Notes: generated from the sequence alone by a model not told the origin. 64,000 nt of DNA from Hyaloperonospora brassicae (GCA_947650285.1 CANTFL010000409.1:167685-231684), one strand, 5' to 3'. Positions 11,671 through 23,340 are shown, counted from the first letter of the stretch. Program-made: numbers and translations.

Positions 11671-13777
11671 CAGTCGCTGCTTTCTGAGGTCTTCCGTCGT
11701 TGACTGCTGCGGACGGAACGCTGCTGCTGCTGCTGCTGCAAGTGCCGTTGACGCAGTTGTTCTTGTTCCTGCTGGCACTGACGCGTCTGCGCGTCCACCT
11801 GCCGCTTGTGCTCCTCGTAGTATTGCTCTGCCCGTCGCTGGGCTTCCAACTCTTCCTCCGAAAGCACCAATTGACCGTCAGCAGCAACGACACCAACCGA
11901 TCCGCTCGTACTCGTGTCACGACCGTGGACAGCAGCATCTTGGCCACTGCTTTCGTTTCGCTTCACGCTCTCGACGTCGTGGCTGCTTTTTCCAGCTATG
12001 TTGTGTTCCACAGCATTACCCGAGTGTTGAGACGACGCGGGCCCGTTACCACGCGCTAGTTGCTCTTCCTCTTGCTGTATCTTCAGCGCCAACAGGTAGT
12101 CGGGATCAACGACGTTGTCTTTGTTCTGTCCAACAGACTCGCTGAATGAAGCACATCCCGCAAGGCTCAAGGCTCGAGCTTCTTGCAACGCCTGCTTTTC
12201 TTCGTCTCCCCCTCGCTCCTGCTGCTGCGTCAGAATACTCTTTTGCTGCTCGGACGACGTAACGGGTCGGAACTGCGCGTCAAGATACTCTGTGTCTCCG
12301 TCGATCTCGTCCAGCAGCTCCCACACCACCGTAGGCTCGTCAAGGTACCCAGCGTCGGTGACCAGCAAGTACAGCTTACCTCCAAACTGCATGGAACAAT
12401 AGCCAGCACGCACGCAAAACAGTCAGAACACAGCGGACGACGAGCGAAAGCAATTGAGCGAGGCCGACATCGCTCGAGTCCATGACGGTCCGTACCTTGA
12501 AGAGAGTAGAGAAGTGGTTGTTGCGGAAGAAGACACACAGCTGGCGCTCTCGGATCCCTTCGTGCAGCTTCACGAGGCCGTAATATGTGAGTTGGCTTGC
12601 AGTTGAGCTAAAAAATGCATCGAGTACTGGACCTTCTTCGAGAAGCGTTGTGGCCGTCACCAGCGCATCCGCATCACTGATGTGGCGCTCCTTCATCATG
12701 GCCTGCACTGTTTGCTGCGTCGGACTCTTCTTTCGACATGACATTGACGCATCCGACTCAACGGGTTTTGGTCCATTTGGCGAGGCAGGCGCGCTAGCAA
12801 CATGAATCGAAAGGTCCTCGAACCCTACCGTCTGGACCTCTAGCGGCGCTGGAACAGCAGCTGCCGCAGGCCCTGCGACCTCGTTCTCGACGTGTGCCAC
12901 TACAGCATCCGGCCGCAACCCGTCGTCCATGTGCTTCGCCTCTGCTACTATCTTTTTCGTGTTCTCTTCTTCCGTCAGCAATACTCCACGGTAGTCCACC
13001 AGCCGCTCAATCAGCTCATTGTACGACTTGTTGCCCACCACTTTCATCTAGAACGCATGCTCGGGTTAGCTTCTACATACCGACAGCAAGTACTTCCGTT
13101 CGTCCATCCATCAGCAACGCACTGTCAGCTCGTCCTGATCATCCAGCAGCCAGCCATGGACCAGCTCCATGTCCAGCATGTCAAACACAGCACAGGCCAC
13201 CGTGTACTCAAAGTCCTTGATACTGCAAGATCACAAGCACCAAACAACCCGTCAGCACTTCCTAGCGCTCTCGAGCGTCCCCCAATCTGCCTCTCTATCT
13301 CTATCTCTATCCCTCTACCTCGACACCCACAACTCACTTATGGAAACGCACGTTGACGTCCAGTCCCTCCAACATACTCGGCAGCAGTCCCACCACATCG
13401 TCCAGCGTCTTCTCTTGTGTCAGTCGCTGCAACTCACTCGCGTGACTCAGCTGCGTCAATCACATTCCCACAGCAGTCAGTCTTTCGTCCACCACTTTCC
13501 TCTCGCACCCACTCTCTCTCTCTCTCCCTCTCTCTCTCTCGTCCAATAGTCGCACCGGTGGGTTCGTCTCGAGCAGTCGGCGGTGGACGAGTTGCATCAG
13601 ATCGTGAGCGCTCACAACGCCAAAGGACGTGACGACTCCTTCGAGCGTCAGCTGCCCGCGCAACAGCAGCACGTTGGCGATGGCCAGCAGCGGACACGGC
13701 CCGTTCGCGTTCTGACACACGTAGCGCACGCTCTTCCCGAGGAACTGCGTCGGCTTCACAGCGTACGCTTCGGCCAT
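11658..13777 (-). CDS. MINDY-type (FAM63) K48-specific deubiquitinase
   Basis: A cysteine protease that trims Lys48-linked ubiquitin chains. Exons: 13777 to about 13556, 13450-13338, 13222-13123, 13047-12496 and 12386-11658, giving about 571 residues. The first donor is ambiguous: 13555 and 13495 both keep the frame, because a GA-rich run follows the NPP codons. The catalytic Cys lies in QNANGPCPLLAIANVLLLRG, and later blocks are LLPSMLEGLDVNVRF, KDFEYTVACAVFDMLDMELVHGWLLDD, the catalytic His in FFRNNHFSTLFK, and YLLVTDAGYLDEPTVVWE. Near the C-terminus DYLLALKIQQEEEQLA resembles a MIU ubiquitin-binding helix, followed by a Gln/Glu/Arg-rich tail. The frame is open for 77 codons above the chosen ATG, but that part is Arg-rich and derives from a 51-bp duplication. 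Confidence 0.9.
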
Positions 13778-13836
13778 GACCGCCGAGGACAAAGTCGAGG
13801 CCTCGGCCCGTAGTACAGTTGATCTGAGTCCGGCAC

Positions 13837-13938
13837 GTCGTCGAGCCCTAGCCCTGCTGTAATCAATTTGCACACAAAACCCTCGTCGTCGTCGAGCCCT
13901 AGCCCTGTTGTAAACAATTTGCACACAAAACCCTCGTC
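13837..13938. repeat. 51-bp tandem duplication in a divergent promoter
   Basis: Two adjacent copies of a 51-bp unit differing at only a few bases, between the start codons of MINDY (13777, minus) and the complex I-like gene (14043, plus). Confidence 0.85.
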
Positions 13939-14042
13939 GTCGTCTTCGGCGTAACTTATTGCAGTGCGTACCTAAGGGATACGCGTACGTACGCACCTGA
14001 CACACCAAGTGAGTGTACAGTTGACGTGCACGAAGAAGAAGA

Positions 14043-14212
14043 ATGGACCGTAAGCGCCCCGAGCTCCATGACCCGCGCGTGCCGCGCTTCCCCGTGATCT
14101 ACAAAGAGCCGACATCCGAGCAAGTACGGGAGAACATGAGCCGAGCCGATTTTATCCAGAGTGCTATCGTCGGCACTGTCTGTTTTCCACTCGGGTACAT
14201 TGTCGGTACGTT

Positions 14213-14247
<35 letters not shown>

Positions 14248-14500
14248 GTGTGGGTTCGTGCAGCTGCAGAGGGACAAGAGGGCTATGTGAATGTACGAGA
14301 GAACACTGAAGCTGTTTTCTGTAGCTCGCCAACTGGACCGCAGCCTCGCGCGTCCCGGCATGTGGTTCACGGGGATATTGGGTGCAGCAGGTAGCGTCGC
14401 GCTGGGCTTTCACAACTCGTCACTGCGTCTGCAGGGCTTCGGGCGCAATGACGAAGAGGTGGCACGTTACGGGCCGCCATCGACACAGCAGCAGCCATAG
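14043..14500 (+). CDS. Complex I 21-kDa-like subunit (NUXM type)
   Basis: A 112-residue protein in two exons, 14043-14205 and 14325-14500, joined by a GT-AG intron full of TCTG units. The N-terminal half, PRFPVIYKEPTSEQVRENMS, resembles the N-terminal domain of the fungal NADH-ubiquinone oxidoreductase 21-kDa subunit. The middle has two short hydrophobic stretches separated by ARQLDRSLARPGM, and the C-terminal part, NSSLRLQGFGRNDEEVARYG, fits the matrix-facing end seen in that family. The likely location is the inner mitochondrial membrane. The family call rests on motif memory and moderate similarity. Confidence 0.65.
14212..14250. repeat. (TGTC)n microsatellite in an intron
   Basis: A run of TGTC units with one interruption, just after the donor site of the complex I-like gene intron. 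Confidence 0.9.
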
Positions 14501-15878
14501 CGCTTTGTGTGCTCGATCATGTCAACACCAGCGGAACGGCTGTGGCTGTCTACTGGAGATAAACGAGGGACGTTGTGGCAGTTGCAATGCATTTGCAGTG
14601 TCTGAGAGATGCACGAGTTCAGCTCGCGACGATCGTTGACGTGCAAGTGCACGTGTTGCTGGATGAAGCTCGAAGACCCGGAGCATTCTTTGGGCGTAGG
14701 CGAGTATGTGTATACACTTACACTGGGTACCACACGATGGAGACAATGGGTACGCAACGACAGAAGGGCAATGCCACCGCTAGACGTAGGAGAGGAATCG
14801 CTCGGCATGCCGCAGATAGTGACGTTGTTGCCGGTTGACGCACAGTAACTGCTTTTCAGACGGTATACCTGGCCTTGTATACGTCTGTAAACCGTAACCA
14901 AATGATAAACTGTAGCCAAACGACACGAGCAGGTGCGGTGCCCAGTGGTGTGTGTGTCAATTACACAGCTTTGCGGCGCTGCTCTCGAAATGTACTGATC
15001 CGTCGATTCGGTCTTGCGCACTTCATATTCTTACTTTTCGCACTGGAAGTAACATCTGCGCACCACCCGCCTCGCCTTTTCGTCCGTGCCAGTCATTACC
15101 GAATTCCCTCTTCGATACTACAGGATGGAGCACGTGGACCAGGTACCTTTTGCTGTCTGAAGCTTACGACTGAGCAGTTGAGACACGCGGGAAGAGGAGA
15201 AGGGGCAGGAGATCGTTCGTTATGACTGAAGACTGAGGTGCCGGGCGGTAAGGCAGATAGCAAGTGGAGCAAACAAAGGGGAACAGGGAGGCGTTTGGCC
15301 CGGTCTTGTGGCGGTGGAAGCTGTCTGGTGGCTGTCTGGTGGCTGTCTGGTGGCTATCTGTTTGGTGTCGCTCTCGAGTCGTGAAGTACCGATTGCAAGA
15401 CAGGCAGGAGGAGCTGAAGGAGCTGGCTAGCTAGTTGGTTGGGGTGATGGCCCACCAAGGCTGTAATCCACACACACACACACACACACAATCGCTTTGT
15501 GTATGGAGTGATTGCCGAGTCAAAGCAGGAAGAGGGAGACAGAGGTGACATTGCCGTCAGTGCCATCGACAGCGATGTCGTCTGTCTGCTGTGGCTGCAG
15601 ATGGCAATGACGTCTTTGTCGTTGTTTCTCTCTCTCTCTTCTGCTGAGACTGCGAGACCCTGAAGGAAACGTTGTCAAACCGACTCATCATCGGCAGGTC
15701 CCCCTTGGATCTCTCTCTCAGAGAGGTCCGCACACTAAGCTGTCTGTATGCTGCCCCGCAGCAGTCAACGGAAACGAAGACAGAGCACTGCTCTCGCTCT
15801 TGTGTCCCTTCGCCCTCTCCTTTTGTCTTGCTGTATGCTGATCTGCCGGGTACTTACTGCTTGTTATGTGGTTGCGAA
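14501..15878. other. Intergenic region with simple repeats
   Basis: No supported gene. It contains three to four copies of an 11-bp CTGTCTGGTGG unit (about 15319-15358), a (CA)n run (15469-15490) and pyrimidine-rich tracts near 15630 and 15700 that may be part of the RPS11 promoter or leader. Confidence 0.6.
15469..15490. repeat. (CA)n microsatellite
   Basis: Eleven CA units in the intergenic region upstream of RPS11. Confidence 0.9.
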
Positions 15879-16346
15879 ATGCAGACGGAGAAGGCTTACC
15901 AGAAGCAGCAGGGCGTGTTCCTTGCGAGCAAGAAGTTTGCCGGCAAGAAGAAAGGCCCTCGATTCTACAAGGAGGTGGGTCTCGGCTTCAAGACCCCCAA
16001 GAGCGCCATTGATGGCCAGTACGTGGACAAGAAGTGCCCGTTCACCGGCAACATTTCGATCCGTGGCCGTATCCTCAAGGGTGTCGTGCTGTCGAACAAG
16101 ATGAAGCGCACGATCATCGTGCGTCGTGACTACCTGCACTTTGTCAAGAAGTACAAGCGTTTCGAGAAGCGTCACAAGAACGTGGCGGCGCACTTGTCGC
16201 CGGCCTTCCGTGTCAAGGAAGGCGATGTTGTCACGATTGGCCAGTGCCGCCCGCTCGCCAAGACGGTGCGCTTCAACGTGCTGGAAGTCGAGCCTGCTTC
16301 GGAGACCAAGCCCATCAACGTGCGCAAGCAGTTCCGTCAGTTCTAA
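15879..16346 (+). CDS. RPS11: 40S ribosomal protein S11 (uS17)
   Basis: A 155-residue small-subunit protein that binds 18S rRNA. Matching blocks are [47 protein letters not shown], the RNA-contact strand [49 protein letters not shown] [17 protein letters not shown] and the basic C-terminus. Animal and yeast uS17 begin with a few residues before QTE. Here the ATG lies directly before QTE, and an AG just inside it could instead be an acceptor for a short upstream exon, so the first one to five residues are uncertain. The frame is open further upstream but lacks similarity. Codon use is strongly biased, as expected for a highly expressed gene. Confidence 0.95.
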   Translation: MQTEKAYQKQQGVFLASKKFAGKKKGPRFYKEVGLGFKTPKSAIDGQYVDKKCPFTGNISIRGRILKGVVLSNKMKRTIIVRRDYLHFVKKYKRFEKRHKNVAAHLSPAFRVKEGDVVTIGQCRPLAKTVRFNVLEVEPASETKPINVRKQFRQF

Positions 16347-16412
16347 GCTCTCGACGAGTCCATCGGTCAATCGGTCTGCTGAGGATGGATTCGGTTCTGG
16401 TCAGCTCAAGCT

Positions 16413-16418
16413 AATAAA
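16413..16418 (+). terminator. Candidate polyadenylation signal of RPS11
   Basis: AATAAA lies 67 bp after the RPS11 stop codon, at a usual distance for a eukaryotic cleavage and polyadenylation signal. Confidence 0.55.
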
Positions 16419-16419
16419 A

Positions 16420-17150
16420 GTACGGTCCGCTTTGGATTGGAACGGGGAATTTATCGCATAACTGTGCTGTTGTGTCGGTCTTTGTGCTCGTGCCCACGTG
16501 CAGGAGTGCACGTGACGAGTCTAAGTGTCCGAACCTTTTGTGCCATGCAACGAACTGCGCAGTGTAGTAGCAGTGACTGTTGTATCGCTTGTTTAGACGA
16601 AGCGCGAAGTCTGTGACCAACTAGCAGTGAACGCAGAAATGATAGGGCAGGTTGGGTCTCGTGACAATGTCGATGGAGGTAGACACCGCGATCTTGGTAT
16701 TGCCACCCACAAACAAGATCCGACGACAGTTCTTTCATGTGCTCAACTCGCTCAGTGCATTTCTGTGGGCGGAGCCACCGACTGCGCGGAAACGACAGAT
16801 TGTGTGCTGTAGAAGCGCAGTCTGAGTATCAACGAGCACCTAAAATGCCTCGGTAAAGACCTGGTAGACACCCTGGTACTATTTTATCTTTTCACGGTCG
16901 CCTTCCGACAAGCATTCAGCGCCTTATCGTGCCTTCCACCAGATTCTTGAGCGTCGTCATGGAGATCTATCTCACTCCGTGCTGCGTGTCTTCATCATTG
17001 CAACAGGCTTCGGTTTCGTCTCAGACTACTGACTTACCTCAAGAAGCAATACATCGACTGTATCGTGTACGTTCTTTCAGAAGTACTACATGGTCCGCCC
17101 CAGTGCCATCGAGTCGTCCATCGACATTATACCATTAGTTGATGTAATTT
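16420..17150. other. Intergenic region, nothing recognised
   Basis: It lies between the 3' ends of RPS11 (+) and the NPC1-like gene (-). Only short chance frames are visible. Confidence 0.6.
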
Positions 17151-20100
17151 CTACTCCAGTACGTCAGGTTCATCTTCGAACTCATCGCTGCGCTCTTCGG
17201 ACAGCAGAAACGAGCCAAGATCGTTCGGGTACTTTTGCGGCTGGCCAAGTAGACTGAGCAGCACCGGCAACAGCGCCAACCCGTGGAAACAGCCCAGCAC
17301 GACGATGCCCAAATACATCCGGAAGAAGTATACACGAAATAGCATGGATGGTGCGAACGCGAGCACACCGATGCCACAAAACTTGGTCAACGTGATGCCC
17401 GAAAAGATTGACGCGCCAACGCTGGTCAGAGCGTAGCGCGTGTGGTCGTCGGAAGTGCCTCCTACGTGACGTCGTCTAGAGAGCGAAAACTGGTGGGCCA
17501 TGTGTACACAGAACTCCACGCCCAGTCCGATGCAAGCAAGAAGGTTGACTACCGAGATCGCGTTGATGGAAGTTTCAGCACTGGGTCCTGCAAGCAGATT
17601 CCACACGAAAAGAAACCCCAGCTGCGAAAACGCCATCGACAACACGCAAAAAGTGACGACAGCAGCCAAACGCAAGCTTCCGTCCATCAGCACAAACACC
17701 GCGGCAAAAACGACAGCCAATGCCAACAGCACACTCTGTAGCGCCACTCCTTGAATGTATGTGTACTGCTCTTCGAATACAAAGATAAGAGCGTACGGGA
17801 ACGCAGTAGCGACTCGACCGGAGCTCCAGGCACTAGTCACATCGTGCAGGTAGTAGTACGAGTTTACAAACATGGACTGGTTACGCATCGCATTCAGCTG
17901 AAACCGCATCCGAGAACCGATGATGCTCAGGTGGTTTGCATGGCTGTCTTCATCAACACTTGACTCGTCAAACACGATGTCGCCTTCATACTGCGCACCA
18001 CACAGTCCAAATTGTTGACAACAGGATGATCCAATCGAGATTTTCGTAAAGTTCTTCACCAACGAGTAGAACAGCGCATTTGGAGTCACGTTCGCTGCTG
18101 GTGCCAATGCATTGTACCCAAGAGCGGGGGCCAGGGAAACGTCACTATCCGCAACGTGTGTGACCTCGTACGGGAAAGGATCCATTGGCTGTATCGGGCA
18201 ATCGCACAGACCTTGATTGATCTTGTCTTGAAGGAAAAAGCGCATTTGGCGCCACTGATTAAACGTGTGCAACCACGAGTAAATGGGCAGCTCAATGTAC
18301 TGGCGCAAACCCGAGAGCTCGTCCAACAGAACATTCAGGTCCGTTTGCTGTTGTCCGTCGGTGTAGTCGATTGCACCGTCAAGGACGACATACGCCGGCG
18401 GCCCAGCTTCACCAAGCGCTGTCTGTCGTTTGAAATACTCATGCAGGTAAAAGTCGGTCGGTACCGCAAGCTCTTGCTGTAGTCCAAGATGCAATTCGGA
18501 TGAGCCAAACGCACTCAGTGTTACGATCGAGAAGCCTGTCACAAGCACCAGTATCTTGGTGGAACGTTGCAACAAGAACGGAGTGTACGTCTTCTCGACA
18601 AAACGCTGAATCACTCCAGCACTGCCCGGACGTGTTGACACTTCTTCTGCAGAAACGCTGTCCTCGACAAGCAACTCATACTGGCGGTGAACCTTTGACT
18701 CATTTCTCTTGCTTTCCTCACTTAACGGCGTGGTAATGGGCGTTTGCTGGATCCACGGGAACACATCATATCGCCGGGCTCGCACGCGGCGTGCGTCTAG
18801 CACAAGCGCTGAGGCAAACCACGTCATTTGGAGCAAGAAGTTGGCGACAACCGCCAATCCCGCCACAACGCAGAAGCTCGTCAGCGCTGGTATCCGTGTG
18901 AGAACACCCACTGAAAAGGCCAGCGCTTCCGTCACGGCTGCCACCGCGATTGATGGTCCGACATTCTGCATGGTCTCTCCAGTTACTTGCTTCAACAGCA
19001 ACGACTCATCCTCAGCTTGATCACGCATATTGCGGCTTTCATCAAGCGCCACAAGACCACGCCGTGCTGCCAGGCGGTCAAATTCGTTCGCCAGGATGAA
19101 CATGTTATCCACACCAATAGCAAGCACCAGAAACGGGACGACTTCAAGCGTGATCATCGTCACTTTCATCTGCAAGATCGCACAGCTTACGCCCATCGCA
19201 GCACCCAGCGAGAGGAGCACAATCAGGATACCGGTGAAGCCAAGTCCAAAGCGCGAGCGCACTGGATCCTGAAATTTGCCCAGCGAAGCCGACACGTACA
19301 AAAACATCACCAGGTAGCTCACCACAACAATGAAGGCATTCTGCTTCGTCTGCACCACCAATGAATCAGCAACGGATCGTTCAGCCATGTACGTAAGTCG
19401 CACGCCGTCGACGCCAGCGTCCGCCAGCTGCTTATCTTCCACACTGTCCCAGATATACTCGTCACTATCGATGCCTCTCGAAGGCATGAGCGAGTGTGCC
19501 GCTTGCTCCGCCGTCTTGAGAAACACCTCCTTCTCCCACAACTCAACGTACCGCGTGTACGTCTCGTTCTCCGGCTTACTGTTCAGTAAGAACGTGACAA
19601 TCAAAGCCTTCGCTGCAGGCGTTGCTTCTCCGCACGGATCTGGATTCGTGTGGCAGTCGTCTCGCGACAACCCGCCAAACACCACGTTCCTCATCACTGG
19701 CACGCCATTCTCGTCCATACACGGCGCGTGGGACTGGAGCTCTGGGTCTGTGGTCTGGCACGCTGCCGTCAACTTGATGTCTGGGTCGTTCTCGAGCAAT
19801 GTGGCATTGCTGAGCCAATACTGGAACGGACTCGTGACCAAACACCCCTTCCCTCGGATCGGCCGATAGCAAAAGTCCTCGAGCTGCAACGACACATTTG
19901 CATTGTCGGCACTGTGTACGACAGTTTGTGCAATTTGGGTCTGAAGTGTAGCCATCTGTTGCAAAACGCGGCGTTGGACCAAATCCGCGGCCGAGTCACA
20001 AGTTGCTGCTTCAGGGTCCACTTCTGCGGCTGAATCCGAAATGGAGTCGTCGACGTAGAAAATGAGTTGCTCGATGCGGAAAAAAGGTCCAAAAAGCGCA

Positions 20101-20282
20101 TCCACGCGCGCCTGTTCCTGAGCCGCGACGCTGTTTGGAGGGACCCAGAGACCCTGCGGATCCGTCTGCAGCTGCATGTTCAGTAGTCCCAGACAGAGGA
20201 ATATGCTGCCTAGGAGTGCATAGAGTGCCGTGGGCACGGGTGACGCGCCACAGAGTGCGCCCAGGCGGAAGAAGACGCGCAT
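17151..20282 (-). CDS. NPC1-like sterol transporter lacking the N-terminal domain
   Basis: An intronless gene for 1,043 residues (1,082 from the ATG at 20399). It belongs to the RND/Patched superfamily, whose NPC1 members export sterol from late endosomes or lysosomes. The first helix (ALYALLGSIFLCLGLLNM) is followed by the luminal block GLWVPPNSVAAQEQARVDAL and FGPFFRIEQLIFYVDD, which align with the region after NPC1 helix 2. Then comes AERSVADSL and a sterol-sensing domain (FIVVVSYLVMFLYVSASLG, VVPFLVLAIGVDNMFILANE). A second luminal domain contains CCQQFGLCGAQY, and the last helical bundle has INAISVVNLLACIGLGVEFC. The roughly 250-residue cysteine-rich sterol-binding N-terminal domain and first helix are absent, and I found no trace of them on this strand up to about 21.1 kb. 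About 12 membrane helices are expected. Confidence 0.88.
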   Translation of the reverse strand: MRVFFRLGALCGASPVPTALYALLGSIFLCLGLLNMQLQTDPQGLWVPPNSVAAQEQARVDALFGPFFRIEQLIFYVDDSISDSAAEVDPEAATCDSAADLVQRRVLQQMATLQTQIAQTVVHSADNANVSLQLEDFCYRPIRGKGCLVTSPFQYWLSNATLLENDPDIKLTAACQTTDPELQSHAPCMDENGVPVMRNVVFGGLSRDDCHTNPDPCGEATPAAKALIVTFLLNSKPENETYTRYVELWEKEVFLKTAEQAAHSLMPSRGIDSDEYIWDSVEDKQLADAGVDGVRLTYMAERSVADSLVVQTKQNAFIVVVSYLVMFLYVSASLGKFQDPVRSRFGLGFTGILIVLLSLGAAMGVSCAILQMKVTMITLEVVPFLVLAIGVDNMFILANEFDRLAARRGLVALDESRNMRDQAEDESLLLKQVTGETMQNVGPSIAVAAVTEALAFSVGVLTRIPALTSFCVVAGLAVVANFLLQMTWFASALVLDARRVRARRYDVFPWIQQTPITTPLSEESKRNESKVHRQYELLVEDSVSAEEVSTRPGSAGVIQRFVEKTYTPFLLQRSTKILVLVTGFSIVTLSAFGSSELHLGLQQELAVPTDFYLHEYFKRQTALGEAGPPAYVVLDGAIDYTDGQQQTDLNVLLDELSGLRQYIELPIYSWLHTFNQWRQMRFFLQDKINQGLCDCPIQPMDPFPYEVTHVADSDVSLAPALGYNALAPAANVTPNALFYSLVKNFTKISIGSSCCQQFGLCGAQYEGDIVFDESSVDEDSHANHLSIIGSRMRFQLNAMRNQSMFVNSYYYLHDVTSAWSSGRVATAFPYALIFVFEEQYTYIQGVALQSVLLALAVVFAAVFVLMDGSLRLAAVVTFCVLSMAFSQLGFLFVWNLLAGPSAETSINAISVVNLLACIGLGVEFCVHMAHQFSLSRRRHVGGTSDDHTRYALTSVGASIFSGITLTKFCGIGVLAFAPSMLFRVYFFRMYLGIVVLGCFHGLALLPVLLSLLGQPQKYPNDLGSFLLSEERSDEFEDEPDVLE

Positions 20283-20399
20283 CTGGAGAGCGGGAGGTCG
20301 ACGAGAGCTGACTGAGTCCGAGGACCGGTCATGATGGGTACATTCGGAAGACAGTATCGGTATGTTTGACAGTGGCTCTGAAACGGTCGCGAAGAACAA

Positions 20400-22768
20400 A
20401 TCGTGTAGGAACGCCGCGGGGTCGCGATCTATAGCTTTGAGTTAGAAAGACGCGTACCGGTATCTTCGTCACGGCCAAGAAGACAACAGAACTGTGTGTG
20501 CAGCGAGGTTAAGTGCGGTACTGACAATGAAGAAAACCCATCGGTCAGACTTAGAAATGCGGAATGTTGCCGCTGAGCGCGAACAACCTGTCGACAAGGT
20601 GCGATTCGTGTCACGTTGTAGGTAAGTACGGAAGCGACTTCGATCAAAAGTTGAGAACGAGTTCCAGCAGAGTAGGTCCAGACGATAAAAAGACCCATTT
20701 CCGGCTCCATACCACCAACAACATGCGTCTGCTACATGTCGGATTATCTCAGCGACTTCCATAGCATGCGGTACATCGGCTCGTCAGATCGGACCTGGAC
20801 CATGACGCGCTGTGGTACAAACAGATCTCCTCCTTTCTGCCACAGCAACTTTCTGAATGACCCCGCGCACGTGCAGGAATTGTCGGTGGCTACATACGTC
20901 GCACATCAATGACAATCTGCCAGAAACTACGTCCTCCGCTTCACTCACGAAGAACGATACGACGCTCCAAACATTCATGGACTTGTAAATGCGGCCAGTA
21001 GCGACGGCATTTATGACTGATAATGAGCTGGTGGGCGTCGTCGATTAGGCGTGAATTATAGTTTGTGACAGACGACACCATGCGGACACTTTGTCGTGTG
21101 CATTTGCTGCCGTCTGACGTGACGCGCTTCCGACAGCCTTCGCTGAAGTTTCGCCAGCGCTAGAATCGAGTCTTTCGCATCTGCCGCTGCTTTGACAATG
21201 CAATTGTAACCGCATTGTATGATGAACCAACTACACGAATCATTGCACAGACGGCTCAGGTGGTTGCCTCATGATATACGACATCTTGCAAGAAGGAACA
21301 AGCGGGTGAGACAACTTGCCAGAAAATGGACTTGGGAGAGAGCTACTTCGTTGCCAACGCCCGTCTTGTCCGGGGTAGAGCTGCGCAAGCCCGTCAGCTC
21401 TGTCAAACGAGGCGCATCTTCTTCCAGTCGCACGACAAGTACAACGCGACCAGGAAGGCCGATCTTTGACAGCGACGCCGTTGACAATTCGATGAAGGCG
21501 GACGCAAGTGGACATCGTTTCGGCGCCTCCATCCGACGCGCACTTCCGACCGGGAAGACCGAATCGACCACAAACCGTTTTGTATATGCTCGCAGTGAAT
21601 CGGGTTGATCGTCGTCTAAACTGCATACTGCGCGACGTAGCGATTACGATTGTGTAGTCGAAGAATTCAGGAGGCTTAGACTAGCAACAAAGACTGCGAG
21701 CTAAGGACCCAAATACATTCGCTTTGCATTTGACCAACAAGTGCTTAAGCGTACTTTCATTAGTAGGCACCCTTCCTCGTGCCACGATGTAAGGTCTGCG
21801 CTCTAAGTCGCAAGTTTCGAAGTGCCAGTCATGTCTTTGGGCAACAGTAGACCAGACTGTTTCCGTCAAGAGCGCCAGAGCAACGCATTCAGCAGCGTCG
21901 TGCTTTCCAGCGTTTGCCCAGCAGTCAAGTCACGTCTCCGGCTGCAAAAATCTTTTCACTACTCTTCTCGCTATAGCTGTTACATTCGTCTTCATGGCGT
22001 CGATTGTTCACGATCGCAAACTGAACTATCTGGTCAGATGCAGGGAATCTTTCTCGTCTTCGCTCGTCAGCCTCCCCGCAATGTTTTTTCATTCCTTTGT
22101 GCTGCATGTCGGTCTGCTTCTCTGCCAGCGAACCGGATCGAGATGGCAAAGACTGTGATAGGCAGCTGCTGAGGCACACTCGATGCATTCGACAGCAAGT
22201 GCAGTCTGTATGCGATCGCATTGTGATGCATCGCTTGGCTTGACCGGCAAATCGTGACATCTGTCGAGATCGCAAGCAAAGGGAGTGTAACCAACACAAG
22301 CGACAAGCCGTCATACGTGATCACTCTACAACATCCAATTCATGACGCTGGGTACAGCTATAGCAAGCAGGCGGTGAAACGCTTCGTGCAAGACGTCACA
22401 TAACCTGCGGGCTCAAGACCAAAGCGCTTATAAACTAGCATTGCTTTTCCACGCACGTGATGATCTAGTTGGCGCCTAGCTAGCACCGGGTAAGCTAGAA
22501 GATCAAATGTCCCTACCGATTGCACTTTGGGCTGCGATTGTTCCTGCACGTACAGCACGCGAATGGAAGAGAAGTTGTGTCGACTTCCGAAGCTGTGCTG
22601 GGTAGAAAGTGGAGCTGATGCAAGAAACCTCCGGTACAACGGCTTTTGCGTGTTAAGCCGGACGAACCTATGGTCTGGGGGGAGACGTTCTTCCGCCAAG
22701 TGGCTGCATTCCTTGGTAGCCTGCACACACAGGTATGCACGTAGCGCCCCCACCGCTACGCAGAGAGA
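20400..22768. other. Intergenic region without a supported gene
   Basis: Only short interrupted frames on both strands. Some minus-strand pieces (for example the hydrophobic ITYDGLSLVLVTLPLLAIS near 22,300) look like leftovers of a membrane-protein gene, but no continuous model can be built. Confidence 0.45.
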
Positions 22769-23340
22769 CTACTGAACGTCAGTTCGTGTCCATCTTACTC
22801 GACATGCTCTTGCCCGCTGCCAGAACAGCGCTCCGCCGACATTTTTGCGGCAGCGTGATCGTTGCGTAAGAGAAGCAGATAGTGATGGCTCGTTGTGTGT
22901 GGACTGAGGCACGATGTTGTCGGCGCGCTCAGATTCAATAGTGCGTGCAGCCGTCCAGTAGAAGAACCCACCTTCGAGCGTGAACAACAGGGTCTCGAAA
23001 ACAATTAGTGAGGTGATGCCTAGTCGGTACATCTATCTAGCAAAAGTCAAAACGGATGGCGGCAATGCAGCTGGATCAGCGGTGCTTCGGTCATTGTCAG
23101 CGTCATTGCGCTACAAACAGAGACGCTTTTGGCGTCGTCCCAGTGCTTGCAGTTGTAGACCGGGAGCAGCAGAGAGGTCGACTGGTTGCCTGAACCGTTT
23201 GCAGCAACATCATCTTGATCAACTCACAATGCCTCGTGCCGTACAGTCCAAACTTTCCAATGATCTCTATTTCAGTAGCGGCTTCATGCGGTAAGAAGCG
23301 TCTCCGAAAGCGTACAAGATATTCATCGATACGTACACGC
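22769..23340 (-). pseudogene. Possible decayed membrane-protein gene
   Basis: Reading the minus strand downward, one frame near 23,340-23,110 gives protein-like sequence (DEYLVRFRRRFLPHEAATEI, then IIGKFGLYGTRHCELIKMM). A second frame from 23,032 gives YRLGITSLIVFETLLFTLEG followed by GFFYWTAARTIESERADNIV, including one hydrophobic helix. The pieces are in different frames with stops between them. They may be remnants of one of the large families of multi-pass membrane proteins in oomycetes, but I cannot name it, and chance remains possible. Confidence 0.3.

Noticed and set aside
13778..14008. 77-residue N-terminal extension of the MINDY protein
   Set aside because: Arg-rich, produced by the 51-bp duplication, without family similarity; the internal ATG fits MINDY proteins.
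15864..16370. 168-codon minus-strand frame opposite RPS11
   Set aside because: Mirror of strongly biased ribosomal-protein codons, no independent evidence.
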